Part shown: positions 47,546 through 58,751 of the stretch, piece by piece
Layout: each line of letters begins with the position of its first letter
Position numbering within the stretch: the stretch's first letter is position 1
Assembly (NCBI GenBank): GCA_963971535.1
Contig: OZ020589.1
Location: 53,914,888 to 53,978,887, forward strand
Length of the DNA: 64,000 bases
Direction: 5' to 3'
DNA from: Notolepis coatsorum
Taxonomy: Eukaryota; Chordata; Actinopteri; Aulopiformes; Paralepididae
Program-made: the position numbers and the translations under genes
The notes under the pieces: model-generated
Told to the model about the DNA's origin: nothing
The model's database searches: none
Seen by the model: only the letters and a program-made list of their open reading frames with translations

Positions 47546-48740
47546 ATGTCAAGCTACTGCTAACTATTTTAATGTAAAATAAATACATTTTCTGTGTCAC
47601 GAAACCGGTCCAGTGGCTGAAGCCACACCTGCAGCTGGATAAGACGACCAGTTGTTCCTTCTAAAGAGAAGCCCATTGAAGCCCACTAATGGAAGACCAA
47701 CAAACCGTTCAATATATTTTATTTTGGGTCTCTCAAAGTGCATAAGCAATCGTATAATAAAAACGTTAACACCAATACAAAAGTTACAGTAAAAACATAA
47801 ATTTCTACACAAATCAAAAACAAATCACTGGAATTCTTAACCACATAAACATTTACAATAAACCTTTTTTTAAATAGTGTTCCATTATGGCTCTGGGCTA
47901 TTTATGCTGAACTAATACAATTTAAGCTTAATAAAGAGCTCACAATATCCATGCTGGCAAATAAATTTAAAATAAAAGGATCAGGCTATAGTCAAACAAC
48001 AAAAAACACAGAAATTATTTGAACAAGCTCTCTTAAAAGTCGATGTCATATGGACAGATTGTCAAAGATGATCAGATAAAATGCTAATTTGCACAACTCA
48101 GACCAAAACAAAATGTAAAACGCAAACAACAGATTGTACAATATTGATTGCAGTCTGATACAGCCTTAGTCCACCAAAAATATTCAGCCTAATTATGTCA
48201 TGTCATCTGCAAATATATAAATGCAGTCCATTCCAGTATGACAATATATTGGACAGGCTGTCGTCACAAAAAACAACAACAAACATACATTGGATTTTCA
48301 AAAACCTCTTGCAATTGTCATAGTCACTTTAGTTCAGTCTTCAACACAGTAATTAGTCTCTAGAGACAAAATACTATTATCTTAAAGGGTAAACAGAAAA
48401 CAGATACTGCATATCCCCATACCAACACATTGGGCTATTGCAAATAAACGTGATGTGAGTCATCTAACATACCCAACTCATCATCAAGTCCTACTTTAGT
48501 ACTACAAAATATCCACCTGCTTCCGCAAAAGGGTGAATGTACATAACAATAGATATAATAGTATCTCCTCATCGAGTAAGATACATACGTGCAAATGCAA
48601 CGCTTTAACCCTACTATCCACAGAGTCACATCTCCTGGACACTGCTTGCAACGCTTTAACCCTACTATCCATTGAGTCCTCTCAAATGACAGTTGTACAT
48701 AAATACACCATGCAAAAAATAAACTCCAAAACCTACTCTC
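47546..48740. other. Noncoding, AT-rich
   Basis: No recognised gene. On the minus strand an AATAAA signal lies at about 47718-47723. The region could be 3' UTR or intergenic sequence downstream of pik3r2, but the sequence alone cannot decide. Confidence 0.4.
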
Positions 48741-48971
48741 TATTTCACTGCAAAACTAGTGGCAATTAGACTTTTCTTTCTCTCTAGTTGTCCAACTCCC
48801 TGCATAGTACTAATCAGTTTGTCAAAGTTGGCAATTTCAAGTTTCCATAAGAATTCAGCACACGTTGTCACACCCGTGACCTGGAACAGAAGTGCATTCT
48901 TTTGTAGGTGTGGTTCCGGTAGGTAGTGACCAAATAAAGTTGTGTCTCTTCGAAAACTGGCTACTGGCACG
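48740..48971 (-). other. Candidate terminal exon of unrecognised gene
   Basis: A good acceptor (ATTTTTTTCTGTCAG) precedes 48971 on the minus strand. One frame stays open for 77 codons to a stop at 48740 (SFRRDTTLFGHYLPEPHLQK early in it). The frame in phase with the candidate exon at 50081-50215 instead reads RASSQFSKRHNFIWSLPTGT and stops at 48855-48857. I recognise neither product. Confidence 0.28.
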
Positions 48972-49309
48972 CTGACAGAAAAAAATACACTAAATGCCGA
49001 TAGATATTGCATAATTAACACGGTGAAAATAAAATAAAGGTAAAAATTCAACACTATCACACTTAATTTCACTTACAAGCATGGGTAACATGTGGGATAG
49101 TGGAGTGAATCAGTATAGTGTGTGCATCAGTGCATGTATCTGTGTGCGTGCGCACAGGGTGTGGGGTTACTTCTGTCTTGTACTTTGAGCCGAGAGAGGG
49201 CCCAAAGTCCAGACAAATTATTACCAATTACTGGGCAGCTATGGCTCTATGACATAATTGTTCTGTTCTTGGTTCCGGTATAAACTGCAATGGCAACACT
49301 AGCCTTGCA

Positions 49310-49647
49310 TCCAACAGTTCACTACAGTAGCTGTACTGCACCCAACAGTTCACTACAGTAGCTGTACTGCATCCAACAGTTCACTACAGTAGCTGTACTG
49401 CATCCAACAGTTCACTACAGTAGCTGTACTGCATCCAACAGTTCACTACAGTAGCTGTACTGCATCCAACAGTTCACTACAGTAGCTGTACTGCATCCAA
49501 CAGTTCACTACAGTAGCTGTACTGCATCCAACAGTTCACTACAGTAGCTGTACTGCATCCAACAGTTCACTACAGTAGCTGTACTGCTTCCAACAGTTCA
49601 CTTAGCTGTACTGCACCCAACAGTTCACTTAGCTGTACTGCACCCAA
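49310..49647. repeat. 31-bp minisatellite, about 11 copies
   Basis: The unit is CATCCAACAGTTCACTACAG followed by TAGCTGTACTG. The last copies lose CTACAG. Divergence is low. Confidence 0.95.
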
Positions 49648-50080
49648 GGCCATATATTCTCATGGTCCTGTTATGGCCACTGATCCACAGAGACAAATAT
49701 TTGAGGAAGGTCATTAAATGAAATCCATACATATTAAAGGCACTTCAACCATTTTCTACCCAACGTCCAAGGACTTGTTATCACTACAAATAAGAGTAAA
49801 GAGGGCTTGTACAATAAATGTACTTACCTTACCTTACAACTTATTCACCCCATACATGAAGAAGAAACACATTACAACAAAGAGTTCACCCTAAAACGAT
49901 TTCACACAATGTTATTCTTATGACAGTTCCGTCTATGTTTGTCAACGTAAACAACTCACTCCCAGAGAGAGAAACCAAAGAACCAGAGAGAAAAACCCTG
50001 TCGTATATTTATGCCATTCTTGTCTTTTCATTGTAATGATAATAATTATTACTGTAGAAGAGACAGAAATACATACATAC

Positions 50081-50215
50081 TTGTAAACTCATCTCAGGTG
50101 CCGTCACAGTGCCCTCTAGTGGAGCAGCTCCAGAACTTCTCTTTTGATTAAGTCTCGACAGTCTTGGCTCTCTTTTTTCTGGCTTTGGGGGAGACTTGTT
50201 TATCACAAATGTAGA
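50081..50215 (-). other. Candidate internal exon of unrecognised gene
   Basis: On the minus strand an acceptor TATTTTAG precedes a 45-codon open stretch (STFVINKSPPKPEKREPRLS near its start, basic and Ser/Pro-rich). It ends at a donor CAA|GTATGT. The composition looks protein-like, but I cannot name a family. It lies directly downstream of the 39-bp minisatellite in the transcribed direction. Confidence 0.3.
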
Positions 50216-50257
50216 CTAAAATACCCAAGATCGCAGGAATGTCATACATTAATTGTG

Positions 50258-52331
50258 TCGTGGAGAGGGGGAAGGGGCTCTGATAGCAGAGGTGTGTTGT
50301 GGAGAGGGGGAAGGGGCTCTGATAGCAGAGGTGTGTTGTGGAGAGGGGGAAGGGGCTCTGATAGCAGAGGTGTGTCATGGAGAGGGGGAAGGGGCTCTGA
50401 TAGCAGAGGTGTGTCATGGAGAGGGGGAGGGGGCTCTGATAGCAGAGGTGTGTCGTGGAGAGGGGGAAGGGGCTCTGATAGCAGAGGTGTGTCATGGAGA
50501 GGGGGAAGGGGCTCTGATAGCAGAGGTGTGTTGTGGAGAGGGGGAAGGGGCTCTGATAGCAGAGGTGTGTTGTGGAGAGGGGGAAGGGGCTCTGATAGCC
50601 GAGGTGTGTTGTGGAGAGGGGGAAGGGGCTCTGATAGCAGAGGTGTGTCATGGAGAGGGGGAAGGGGCTCTGATAGCAGAGGTGTGTCGTGGAGAGGGGG
50701 AAGGGGCTCTGATAGCAGAGGTGTGTCGTGGAGAGGGGGAAGGGGCTCTGATAGCAGAGGGGGAAGGGGCTCTGATAGCAGAGGTGTGTCGTGGAGAGGG
50801 GGAAGGGGCTCTGATAGCAGAGGGGGAAGGGGCTCTGATAGCAGAGGTGTGTCGTGGAGAGGGGGAAGGGGCTCTGATAGCAGAGGGGGAAGGGGCTCTG
50901 ATAGCAGAGGTGGGTCATGGAGAGGGGGAAGGGGCTCTGATAGCAGAGGGGGAAGGGGCTCTGATAGCAGAGGTGGGTCATGGAGAGGGGGAAGGGGCTC
51001 TGATAGCAGAGGTGTGTCGTGGAGAGGGGGAAGGGGCTCTGATAGCAGAGGGGGAAGGGGCTCTGATAGCAGAGGGGGAAGGGGCTCTGATAGCAGAGGT
51101 GTGTCATGGAGAGGGGGAAGGGGCTCTGATAGCAGAGGTGTGTTGTGGAGAGGGGGAAGGGGCTCTGATAGCAGAGGTGGGTCATGGAGAGGGGGAAGGG
51201 GCTCTGATAGCAGAGGTGTGTTGTGGAGAGGGGGAAGGGGCTCTGATAGCAGAGGTGGGTCATGGAGAGGGGGAAGGGGCTCTGATAGCAGAGGTGTGTC
51301 ATGGAGAGGGGGAAGGGGCTCTGATAGCAGAGGTGTGTCATGGAGAGGGGGAAGGGGCTCTGATAGCAGAGGTGTGTTGTGGAGAGGGGGAAGGGGCTCT
51401 GATAGCAGAGGTGTGTTGTGGAGAGGGGGAAGGGGCTCTGATAGCCGAGGTGTGTTGTGGAGAGGGGGAAGGGGCTCTGATAGCAGAGGTGTGTCATGGA
51501 GAGGGGGAAGGGGCTCTGATAGCAGAGGTGTGTCGTGGAGAGGGGGAAGGGGCTCTGATAGCAGAGGTGTGTGTCGTGGAGAGGGGGAAGGGGCTCTGAT
51601 AGCAGAGGGGGAAGGGGCTCTGATAGCAGAGGTGTGTCGTGGAGAGGGGGAAGGGGCTCTGATAGCAGAGGGGGAAGGGGCTCTGATAGCAGAGGTGTGT
51701 CGTGGAGAGGGGGAAGGGGCTCTGATAGCAGAGGGGGAAGGGGCTCTGATAGCAGAGGTGGGTCATGGAGAGGGGGAAGGGGCTCTGATAGCAGAGGGGG
51801 AAGGGGCTCTGATAGCAGAGGGGGAAGGGGCTCTGATAGCAGAGGTGGGTCATGGAGAGGGGGAAGGGGCTCTGATAGCAGAGGTGTGTCGTGGAGAGGG
51901 GGAAGGGGCTCTGATAGCAGAGGGGGAAGGGGCTCTGATAGCAGAGGGGGAAGGGGCTCTGATAGCAGAGGTGTGTCATGGAGAGGGGGAAGGGGCTCTG
52001 ATAGCAGAGGTGTGTTGTGGAGAGGGGGAAGGGGCTCTGATAGCAGAGGTGGGTCATGGAGAGGGGGAAGGGGCTCTGATAGCAGAGGTGTGTTGTGGAG
52101 AGGGGGAAGGGGCTCTGATAGCAGAGGTGGGTCATGGAGAGGGGGAAGGGGCTCTGATAGCAGAGGTGTGTCATGGAGAGGGGGAAGGGGCTCTGATAGC
52201 AGAGGTGTGTCATGGAGAGGGGGAAGGGGCTCTGATAGCAGAGGTGTGTCATGGAGAGGGGGAAGGGGCTCTGATAGCAGAGGGGGAAGGGGCTCTGATA
52301 GCAGAGGGGGAAGGGGCTCTGATAGCCGAGG
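50258..52331. repeat. 39/24-bp G-rich minisatellite, about 55 units
   Basis: The main unit is 39 bp (GTGTGTTGTGGAGAGGGGGA plus AGGGGCTCTGATAGCAGAG). It is interspersed with a 24-bp short form lacking the GTGTGTYRTGGAGAG segment. Both lengths are multiples of three, so ORFs of over 700 codons stay open on both strands. They are artefacts of the repeat. A larger block (about 50.25-51.5 kb) seems partly repeated at 51.6-52.3 kb. Confidence 0.96.
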
Positions 52332-52792
52332 TGTGTTTGTAAGCTGGTTGTAGCGTCGTTGTCTTGATAAAGTGCAGGTGTGTGTCTTCAGCACGAGCAT
52401 TATGCCGAATAGTGCAGGGTCCCTTCGTGGGCTCACCTTCCCAAAAGTAGCTCAGCAGCTAAAGCTTTGTTTATACCTCTGCCACAGTTCGCCTGGCTGG
52501 TTCTGTTAACACGTCGAAACGTGCAAGATATTATCTCATCGGTTGTGAAGAATCCATACATAACTGACCTTTTGATAGACAACCACTGGCCAACGCTTAT
52601 GTCTGCACACATACAGTACATTAAATGTTCACCATTGCGGCCTATGGATGCTCCACAACCCCCTGTGTGTGGCCCTCTGAAGAGGCCCGACACACTGTAT
52701 GAACCAGGCATTACCATACAGTACATGACCTTAGTGCTGAGGTGCTTTTGGGAAAACCCTACCCAAGGGTGGTGTGTGTCGGACTGGGCTCT

Positions 52793-52880
52793 CAGCCGGG
52801 CTGCTGGCTGAGCGCGGGCCAGGCCAGGGTTACATTCAGCCGGGCTGCTGGCTGAGCGCGGGCCAGGCCAGGGTTACATC
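52793..52880 (-). repeat. 44-bp tandem duplication at pik3r2 stop codon
   Basis: CAGCCGGGCTGCTGGCTGAG begins at 52793 and again at 52837. The unit covers the last codons and the stop, so the reading frame ends in the first copy met by the ribosome. The second copy lies in the 3' UTR. Confidence 0.93.
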
Positions 52881-53025
52881 CAGCTGCTGGTTGTGTTGGA
52901 CCAGGGATGTGCGTCTGTAGTGCAGGACCAGCTCTCTCAGGGAGGAGTACAGGTTGTAGGGCTCAGCGAAGCCGTAGCCGGTGGATGTCTTGTAGATCAC
53001 GCAGTGCTTGATATCTCCTTCCGCG
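52836..53025 (-). CDS. pik3r2: PI3-kinase p85 regulatory subunit, last coding exon (C-terminal SH2)
   Basis: p85 subunits hold the p110 catalytic subunit inactive and recruit it to phosphotyrosine motifs through two SH2 domains. This exon encodes the second half of the C-terminal SH2: [20 protein letters not shown] and then [14 protein letters not shown] and VTLAWP, ending QQPG with stop TGA at 52836-52838. The acceptor is CCCATGTAG above 53025, and the exon begins with the last base of a split codon. The SH2 sequence resembles p85alpha, beta and p55gamma alike. The name pik3r2 rests on ifi30 lying downstream in the same orientation, as in human. Earlier exons are not found before the window end, which is occupied by mobile elements. 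Confidence 0.88.
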
Positions 53026-53510
53026 CTACATGGGAGAAAGCAGGAGGAAACCATGAGATTCTTTTACAGTCATCTAGAAGTCAAAAACATCATGCCACTA
53101 AACGTGTGATCGTCCAAATCTCACATATCACATGTTGTGCTTCCTATAGACCGGTCCGCTGTCCACCTCGGACTCAAGGGGGCAAAAGGAACGTAATCCT
53201 GGTCAGAACAAACGGGGCAGACTACAATATATTTGCATGTGTTATGCTAGCGATCTAAACAATCGATCCATGCCAAAGCTAGATATGTAAAAGGTGAAAG
53301 ACTCACACTCACAGCCGTGCTGATTTGGCAAAGATTACATCCATCCGTTTTCGTTTGAAACAACTGTTAGTCAGGGGAGTGTCATGGTTTCTCCATAGAG
53401 CTCTATTATACTGTTAGTCAGGGGGGTGTCATGGTTTCTCCATAGAGCTCTATTATACTGTTAGTCAGGGGAGTGTCATGGTTTCTCCATAGAGCTCCAT
53501 TATACTGTTA

Positions 53511-56500
53511 GTCAAGTCAAGTCAAGTCAAGAGTTTTAATTGTCACGGCATACAGGTATACAATGAAATGCGGGTGGTCTTGCCCGCAACGATGTGCAAT
53601 ACAGTGGTACATATAATAGAATCAAAAGAAGGAAACAACATTGTGCAGTAACAGGTAGCAGGTAACATGGAGTGACATCTCGGTATCTGTACATAGTTAT
53701 TTACAGAGCATATGGGACATGCTAGTTAGCTTTGGTAGTGCAATACACTGTTCCTGTTATTCTAATTTAAAGTGTCCTTTCCTTTGGCCATAAGTGTGCG
53801 TGTGTGCGACATGAGTGTGTGCCCGCTCATGTTAAATTGTTAAGTGGCTGCTCGTGTGTGAGCGTGCACAGTGTGCGTGTCGTGTGTGTGTTCATGTGTG
53901 CTTGTGTGTGGACAGTTCAATGTTCTGAGCACTCAATGTTCATTGTTCATGGCTCTGATGGCCTGGGGGAAGAAGCTGAGCCTAAGCCGCTCTGTCCTAG
54001 TAGCTGGGGTTCGCAGGCATCTGCCTGACCTCAGCAGCTGAAACAGGCTGTTATTGGGGTGGTGAGGGTCTTTCATTATCCTGCAGGCTCTGGATTTGCA
54101 CCTCTTGTTGTATAGAACCTGCAGGGGGGGTAGTGCAATACCCGTGGTACGCTCGGCTGAGCGCACCACTCTCTGTAGGGCCTTCTTGTCCTGTGCCGTG
54201 CTGTTTCCATACCAGGCAGTGATGTTTCCGGTCAGGATGCTCTCTACAGCTCCTGAGTAGAAGGACTGGAGTATCTTTCCCGATACTCTGAACTTCCTTA
54301 ACTGTCTCAGGTGGTAGAGACGCTGTTTCGCCTTCTTTACTGCTGTGTCTATGTGTGTTGACCATGTCAGGTCCTCTGAGATGTGGACCCCCAGGTACTT
54401 GAAGCTGCTCACCCTGTCCACGGTAGCCCCGTTAATCATCAGTGGTGTGTGCGTCTCCTGCTGTCCTCTCCTATAATCCACGATCAGCTCCTTGGTTTTA
54501 CCAATGTTCAGGAGCAGGCTGTTGTCCTGGCACCAGCGTTCCAGTACCTCAACCTCCTCCCGGTAGGCCTTCTCGTCGTTGTCCGAGATCAGCCCCACCA
54601 CCACCGTGTCATCTGCGAACTTCACTATGGAGTTGGAGCTGAACTTGGCCACACAGTCGTGTGTGTAGAGTGAGTACAGCAGGGGGCTCAGAACACAGCC
54701 CTGGGGGGACCCGATGCTCAGGGTGATGGTGTTGGAGGTCTGACCCCCCACCCTGACCGCCTGGGGTCTTTCGCTCAGAAAGTCCAGTACCCAGGCGCTC
54801 AGGGCGGAGCTCAGACCTAGCTCGATCAGCTTGTCCACCAGTCTGGTGGGGACTATGGTGTTGAACGCTGAGCTGTAGTCAATGAACAACAGTCTCACAT
54901 AGCCCCCCTTCTGACGGTCAAGGTGTGAGAGGGTGCTGTGCAGTACCTGGGAGACCGCGTCGTCGGTGGACCTGTTTGTCCTGTATGCAAATTGCATAGG
55001 GTCCATATCACTGGGGAGGGAGGCACAAATGTGGTCCTTGACCAGCCTCTCGAAACATTTCATGACCACAGAGGTGAGTGCCACCGGTCTGTAGTCATTT
55101 GGACATGCTGGGGAGGGTTTCTTCGGATGATGGTAGACATCTTGAAGCAGGCAGGGACCACTGACTCCGCCAGTGATTGATTAAATATGGCGGTGAACAC
55201 AGGGGCCAGCTGGTTGGCACAGGTCTTGAGTATACGTCCTGTTATGCCATCTGGGCCAGCAGCCTTCCTGGTGTTCACCTGCATAAATGCTCTTCTCACA
55301 CTGTGTTCCGACAACGAGAGAGCGTCCCCCCCCCCTCGCGGTTGCCCCCCCCCCTCCACAACAGCCGGCGCGCCAGTGACGTCACTAGCCGGAGAGCCAG
55401 CAGCGCCACTGTCTACATCAAACCGAGCGTAGAAGATGTTGAGCTTGTCCGCGAGGGAGGCGTCGTCGCTCCCCATTGAGGGGGCGCTGACTTTATAGTC
55501 AGTTATTGTCTTCAGTCCCTGCCATAATCCTCTTGTGTCGTTTTGTGCCATTTGTGTCTCCAGTTTATCAGCATATGTCCTCTTAGCAAGTTTGACAGCC
55601 TTGCGTAGAGTATAGACTGAAGCCTTATACTCCTCCATGTTTCCTGACTCTCTACCCAGGTTGTAGGCGGTGGTACGAGAGTTCAGAGCTGCTCTAATAG
55701 TGCTATCCACCCACGGTTTCTGGTTTGGGAAAATCCGCACCGTTTTCCTGGGGACAATACCATCGGCTATTGTTGTGATGTAACTCACCACTGTGTCTGC
55801 TAGCTCACTGACGTCACTGGCGCTTCCTTTGAACATATCCCAATCCGTGTCTGCAAGCACGTCCTGGAGCGTGGCCTCTGATTCGTCGGTCCACTTCTTT
55901 GTCTCACGTGACACGACGGCGTCACGTGATCTCTGTTGATATGCCGGAAATAGCAAGATGGAGTCGTGATCGCTCGAGCTTGTGGACCCCGTTAATGGCG
56001 GAGCGGCTACTGCCTTGTAACCGGCTTTGAACGGGGAATAACAGTGGTCGAGTGTGTTTTTCCCTCTGGTGGAGCAAGCGATGTGCTGAAAAAAGGACAG
56101 CATCACTTTCTTCAGGTTGGCCTGGTTGAAATCGCCGGCCACTACCATCACTGCGTCTGGGTGTTTTATCTGGTGTCTGTTGAGATGATCGTGTAGTTCG
56201 CCCAGCGCTTTGCCCGTATTCGCGTGTGGGGGGATATACACGGCAGTCATATATAGCGGTGAACTCCCTCGGGAGGTGAAACGGACGACACAGGATAGAA
56301 AGATGTTCCAAGTCCGGCGAACACGAGTTTGAGGGAACCTGCACCCCCTCGGGATTAACCCAGGAATTGTTCGTGATGAGGCAGACTCCGCCGCCGATGG
56401 TCTTTCCTGAGGCAGCGGTAAGCGGTAAGACTGTGAAGGCATCCGAGGGAGATACGCTTTTGTCCGGAGTCGTCGACGTGAGCCATGTCTCAGTGAGACA

Positions 56501-56926
56501 CATAATGTTGATGTCTCTCATCTCCCGTTGGAACCGGACCCTCGCTCTCAGGTCATCCATCCTACCCTCCAACGAACGGGCATTCGCCAGAAAGATGGAT
56601 GGAATTGCTGGGCGGTAAGCAGCTCTTTTTAGTCTCAATCTGATACCTCCACGTCTCCCTCTGTGTCTCCTCCTGCCGTCGCCTTTGTTCTTTTCCTTGC
56701 CGCCATTCTCCCGTCTGATTTCTGCTGGCCATTCTAGGTCAAAAGTGTCTCCAAACTCCTCTTTGAGCCCGGGGTTCAGGTCCATAAGTGTCTGACGGTC
56801 GTATGACGTACCCGCCAGTGTTGCTTTAAATAAAAAAGTAGAAAAAACAAACATAATAGCTAAAAGTGAGTACATCGTTGCGGAGCTAAAACCAGAGGCG
56901 TCTGACCAGGGTCGCGTCCACTGTGT
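53511..56926 (-). mobile_element. Near-full-length LINE, minus strand
   Basis: A 3.4-kb non-LTR retrotransposon is inserted in the 47-bp array. The 3' end carries GTCAA repeats at 53511-53530, and a short 5' UTR precedes the ATG at 56875. Endonuclease, RT and C-terminal domains are all present in order, with two single-base frameshifts. The 3' UTR contains GT-rich sequence. It belongs to the same family as the fragment at 37.6-38.3 kb. The clade looks CR1/L2-like but is not assigned. Confidence 0.88.
53933..56875 (-). pseudogene. LINE ORF: AP endonuclease and reverse transcriptase, two frameshifts
   Basis: From 56875 the frame gives a leader, then the AP endonuclease (FLANARSLEGRMDDLRARVR, INIMCLTETWLT). 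At about 56250 a one-base change within an AT run moves the rest of the endonuclease (MTAVYIPPHANTGKALGELH, VMVVAGDFNQANLKKV, SSSDHDSILLFPA) to the next frame. At about 55123 a second shift leads into the RT (MQFAYRTNRSTDDAVSQV, FIDYSSAFNTIVPTRL, IGSPQGCVLSPLLYSLYTHD, catalytic FADDT). The protein ends LRLSFFPQAIRAMNNEH, stop at 53933. Apart from the shifts the domains look intact. Confidence 0.88.
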
Positions 56927-57269
56927 CGGGGGAGTGTCATGGTTTCTCCATAGAGCTCCATTATACTGTTAGTCAGGGGAGTGTCATGGTTTCTCCATAG
57001 AGCTCCATTATACTGTTAGTCAGGGGAGTGTCATGGTTTCTCCATAGATCTCCATTATACTGTTAGTCAGGGGAGTGTCATGGTTTCTCCATAGAGCTCC
57101 ATTATACTGTTAGTCAGGGGAGTGTCATGGTTTCTCCATAGAGCTCCATTATACTGTTAGTCAGGGGAGTGTCATGGTTTATCCATAGAGCTCCATTATA
57201 CTGTTAGTCAGGGGAGTGCCATGGTTTCTCCATAGAGCTCCATTATACTGTTAGTCAGAGGAGTGTCAT

Positions 57270-58683
57270 TGTTGTGAAGGATCAGATTAAACCGAATATA
57301 TATATTTATTTATGGATATATATTTAATAGTATTTGTATATCGTTTGATATCCCTTGTATATTCCTTGTACATATACACTGAATATCCCTTTAGTCTACT
57401 AACAGCCCATAATAGTTTCATTCTCTCATTGGACAAGAACTTGGCGCCAGCAGCCAAGCCCCTTGGTTCAAGTTCAATCGTGCCGACGAACATGTCGTTA
57501 CTAGCCCCGGTTCCGCGTAGGAATACGTCTACCGAAATACGAATGGTACTATTTGTTCACAGCGCATATATATATGGCGCAAGTAAAGTAGAACTTCCCT
57601 TTTTTTAGTCCCTTAGCCCTTAGTTCTTTACCCTCCAACCTAGTGGCAAGACGTTAAGCCTCACCCACGATACACGTGTGGTGCAGTATGGTCAACTTGG
57701 CCTCAGAATGGCATTGAGACATCGTGTGGATTAATAGTTGAATTGTCATAGTTTGGCACTATACCGTCAAGTGGGACGTATTTCTATTAAGTTAATAATA
57801 GTCTATTATGTATGGTGCATCGTTCGGTTGGAGTTATACAGTGAGTAGTACCCCCATCGTTTCCTCGCGTTATCTAGAGTCTTAACCAGGCTGGGCAGAA
57901 CACGTGTGGTGCTTTCATCCGAGGAGTTCTGGGCTAGGACGAGTGGACCTGCACATTGGATTACCTTACCCGGACGACGGCGAGCCCTACACGGCTTGGA
58001 TTATCTACTTGCTTTGGGTGCTTTGATTTATGCCATGGATAACAGCCAACACTGGTGAGTGTTGGAACTACCCCCCGAGAGGAGTCCAGGTGAGACGGCG
58101 CTCTACCCCGAGTGAGGTCGCCTCACGTCTCTTCGTTGTGGACCGGCAGCTACCGTCTACAAGAGGGCCCAACTGTATTCATCTGTGGACCAAGGTTCTG
58201 TGGGCACCGTGTTCAGCACTCTGAATTCTCCCAAGAAATTGTTGGCCAGATGGGATATCGCCGGCGGCTCTCCTAACCCCCCCCCCCCCCCCCTACTGAC
58301 TTACAACCAGCAGGACCCCCCTTTAGTATATCCAGCTATAATCATTAAGTACCATCGCTATAGTTCCCTAAAGAACCAGGTTGTATACTTGCTTCCTGCG
58401 TAACCAGAGATTGGACATTCAATGTTGATTTGCCTACGAATACTCATTTGCCTTACAAGTGCATTCAAATCATAAATGTCATTACGTGAACGTTGTATAT
58501 ACCCTTTGCTATATATTAAATATTCGACTTATACATTTGTGTGGACTTGGTTTCATGGTGGGAAAGTGTTCATCATATCTATATCATGTACTGTGTGGCC
58601 AGTAGTTAAAGTACATAAAGCGGTAGTGGTTTAATGATACCATACTTATCAATACAGTCAGGGAATTGTACCCCTCAGTTACA
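57270..58683 (+). repeat. 5' LTR of BEL-type retrotransposon
   Basis: The LTR begins TGTTGTGAAG where the 47-bp minisatellite breaks off and ends GTTACA two bases before a primer binding site, giving about 1.41 kb. ATTAAA at about 58517 is a possible polyadenylation signal. The 3' LTR lies outside the window, so the ends are inferred from the array junction and the primer site. Confidence 0.7.
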
Positions 58684-58685
58684 AT

Positions 58686-58702
58686 TGGTCCTTCGAGCCG
58701 GA
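58686..58702 (+). promoter_or_regulatory. Primer binding site (tRNA-Tyr)
   Basis: TGGTCCTTCGAGCCGGA is complementary to the 3' end of eukaryotic tRNA-Tyr (ending TCCGGCTCGAAGGA plus CCA). It sits two bases after the LTR end, where minus-strand synthesis would start. Confidence 0.8.
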
Positions 58703-58751
58703 TGGTAACTAGTGTAATATTAATATAGTGTTATTAATATTGAAATGGCCT

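Larger units (their letters stand above)
53144..57269. mobile_element. Inverted-repeat element with 47-bp minisatellite, copy 2 (interrupted)
   Basis: From CTATAGACC at 53144 the sequence follows the left part of the element at 19543 (GGAACGTAATCCTGGTCAG, ATGCTAGCGATCTAAA, CATGCCAAAGCTAGATAT). About three copies of the 47-bp repeat come next. A LINE is inserted at 53511-56926. About seven more repeat copies follow, and the array is then cut by the BEL LTR at 57270. The right end is not in the window. Confidence 0.8.

Noticed and set aside
50144-52436. Very long ORFs (over 700 codons) on both strands
   Set aside because: They lie within the 39/24-bp minisatellite, whose unit lengths are multiples of three and lack stops. 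The products are pure repeats on both strands.
52433-52726. First exon of a gene ending at donor AAG|GTGAGC (52437/52436)
   Set aside because: The donor looks good, but the open frame resembles nothing known. Its phase does not fit the candidate exon at 50081-50215, where joining them would give an early stop.
55922-56875. A separate host gene with a hydrophobic N-terminus (MYSLLAIMFVFSTFLF)
   Set aside because: The same frame continues into an AP endonuclease domain and lies at the 5' end of a complete LINE, so it is the start of the LINE ORF.
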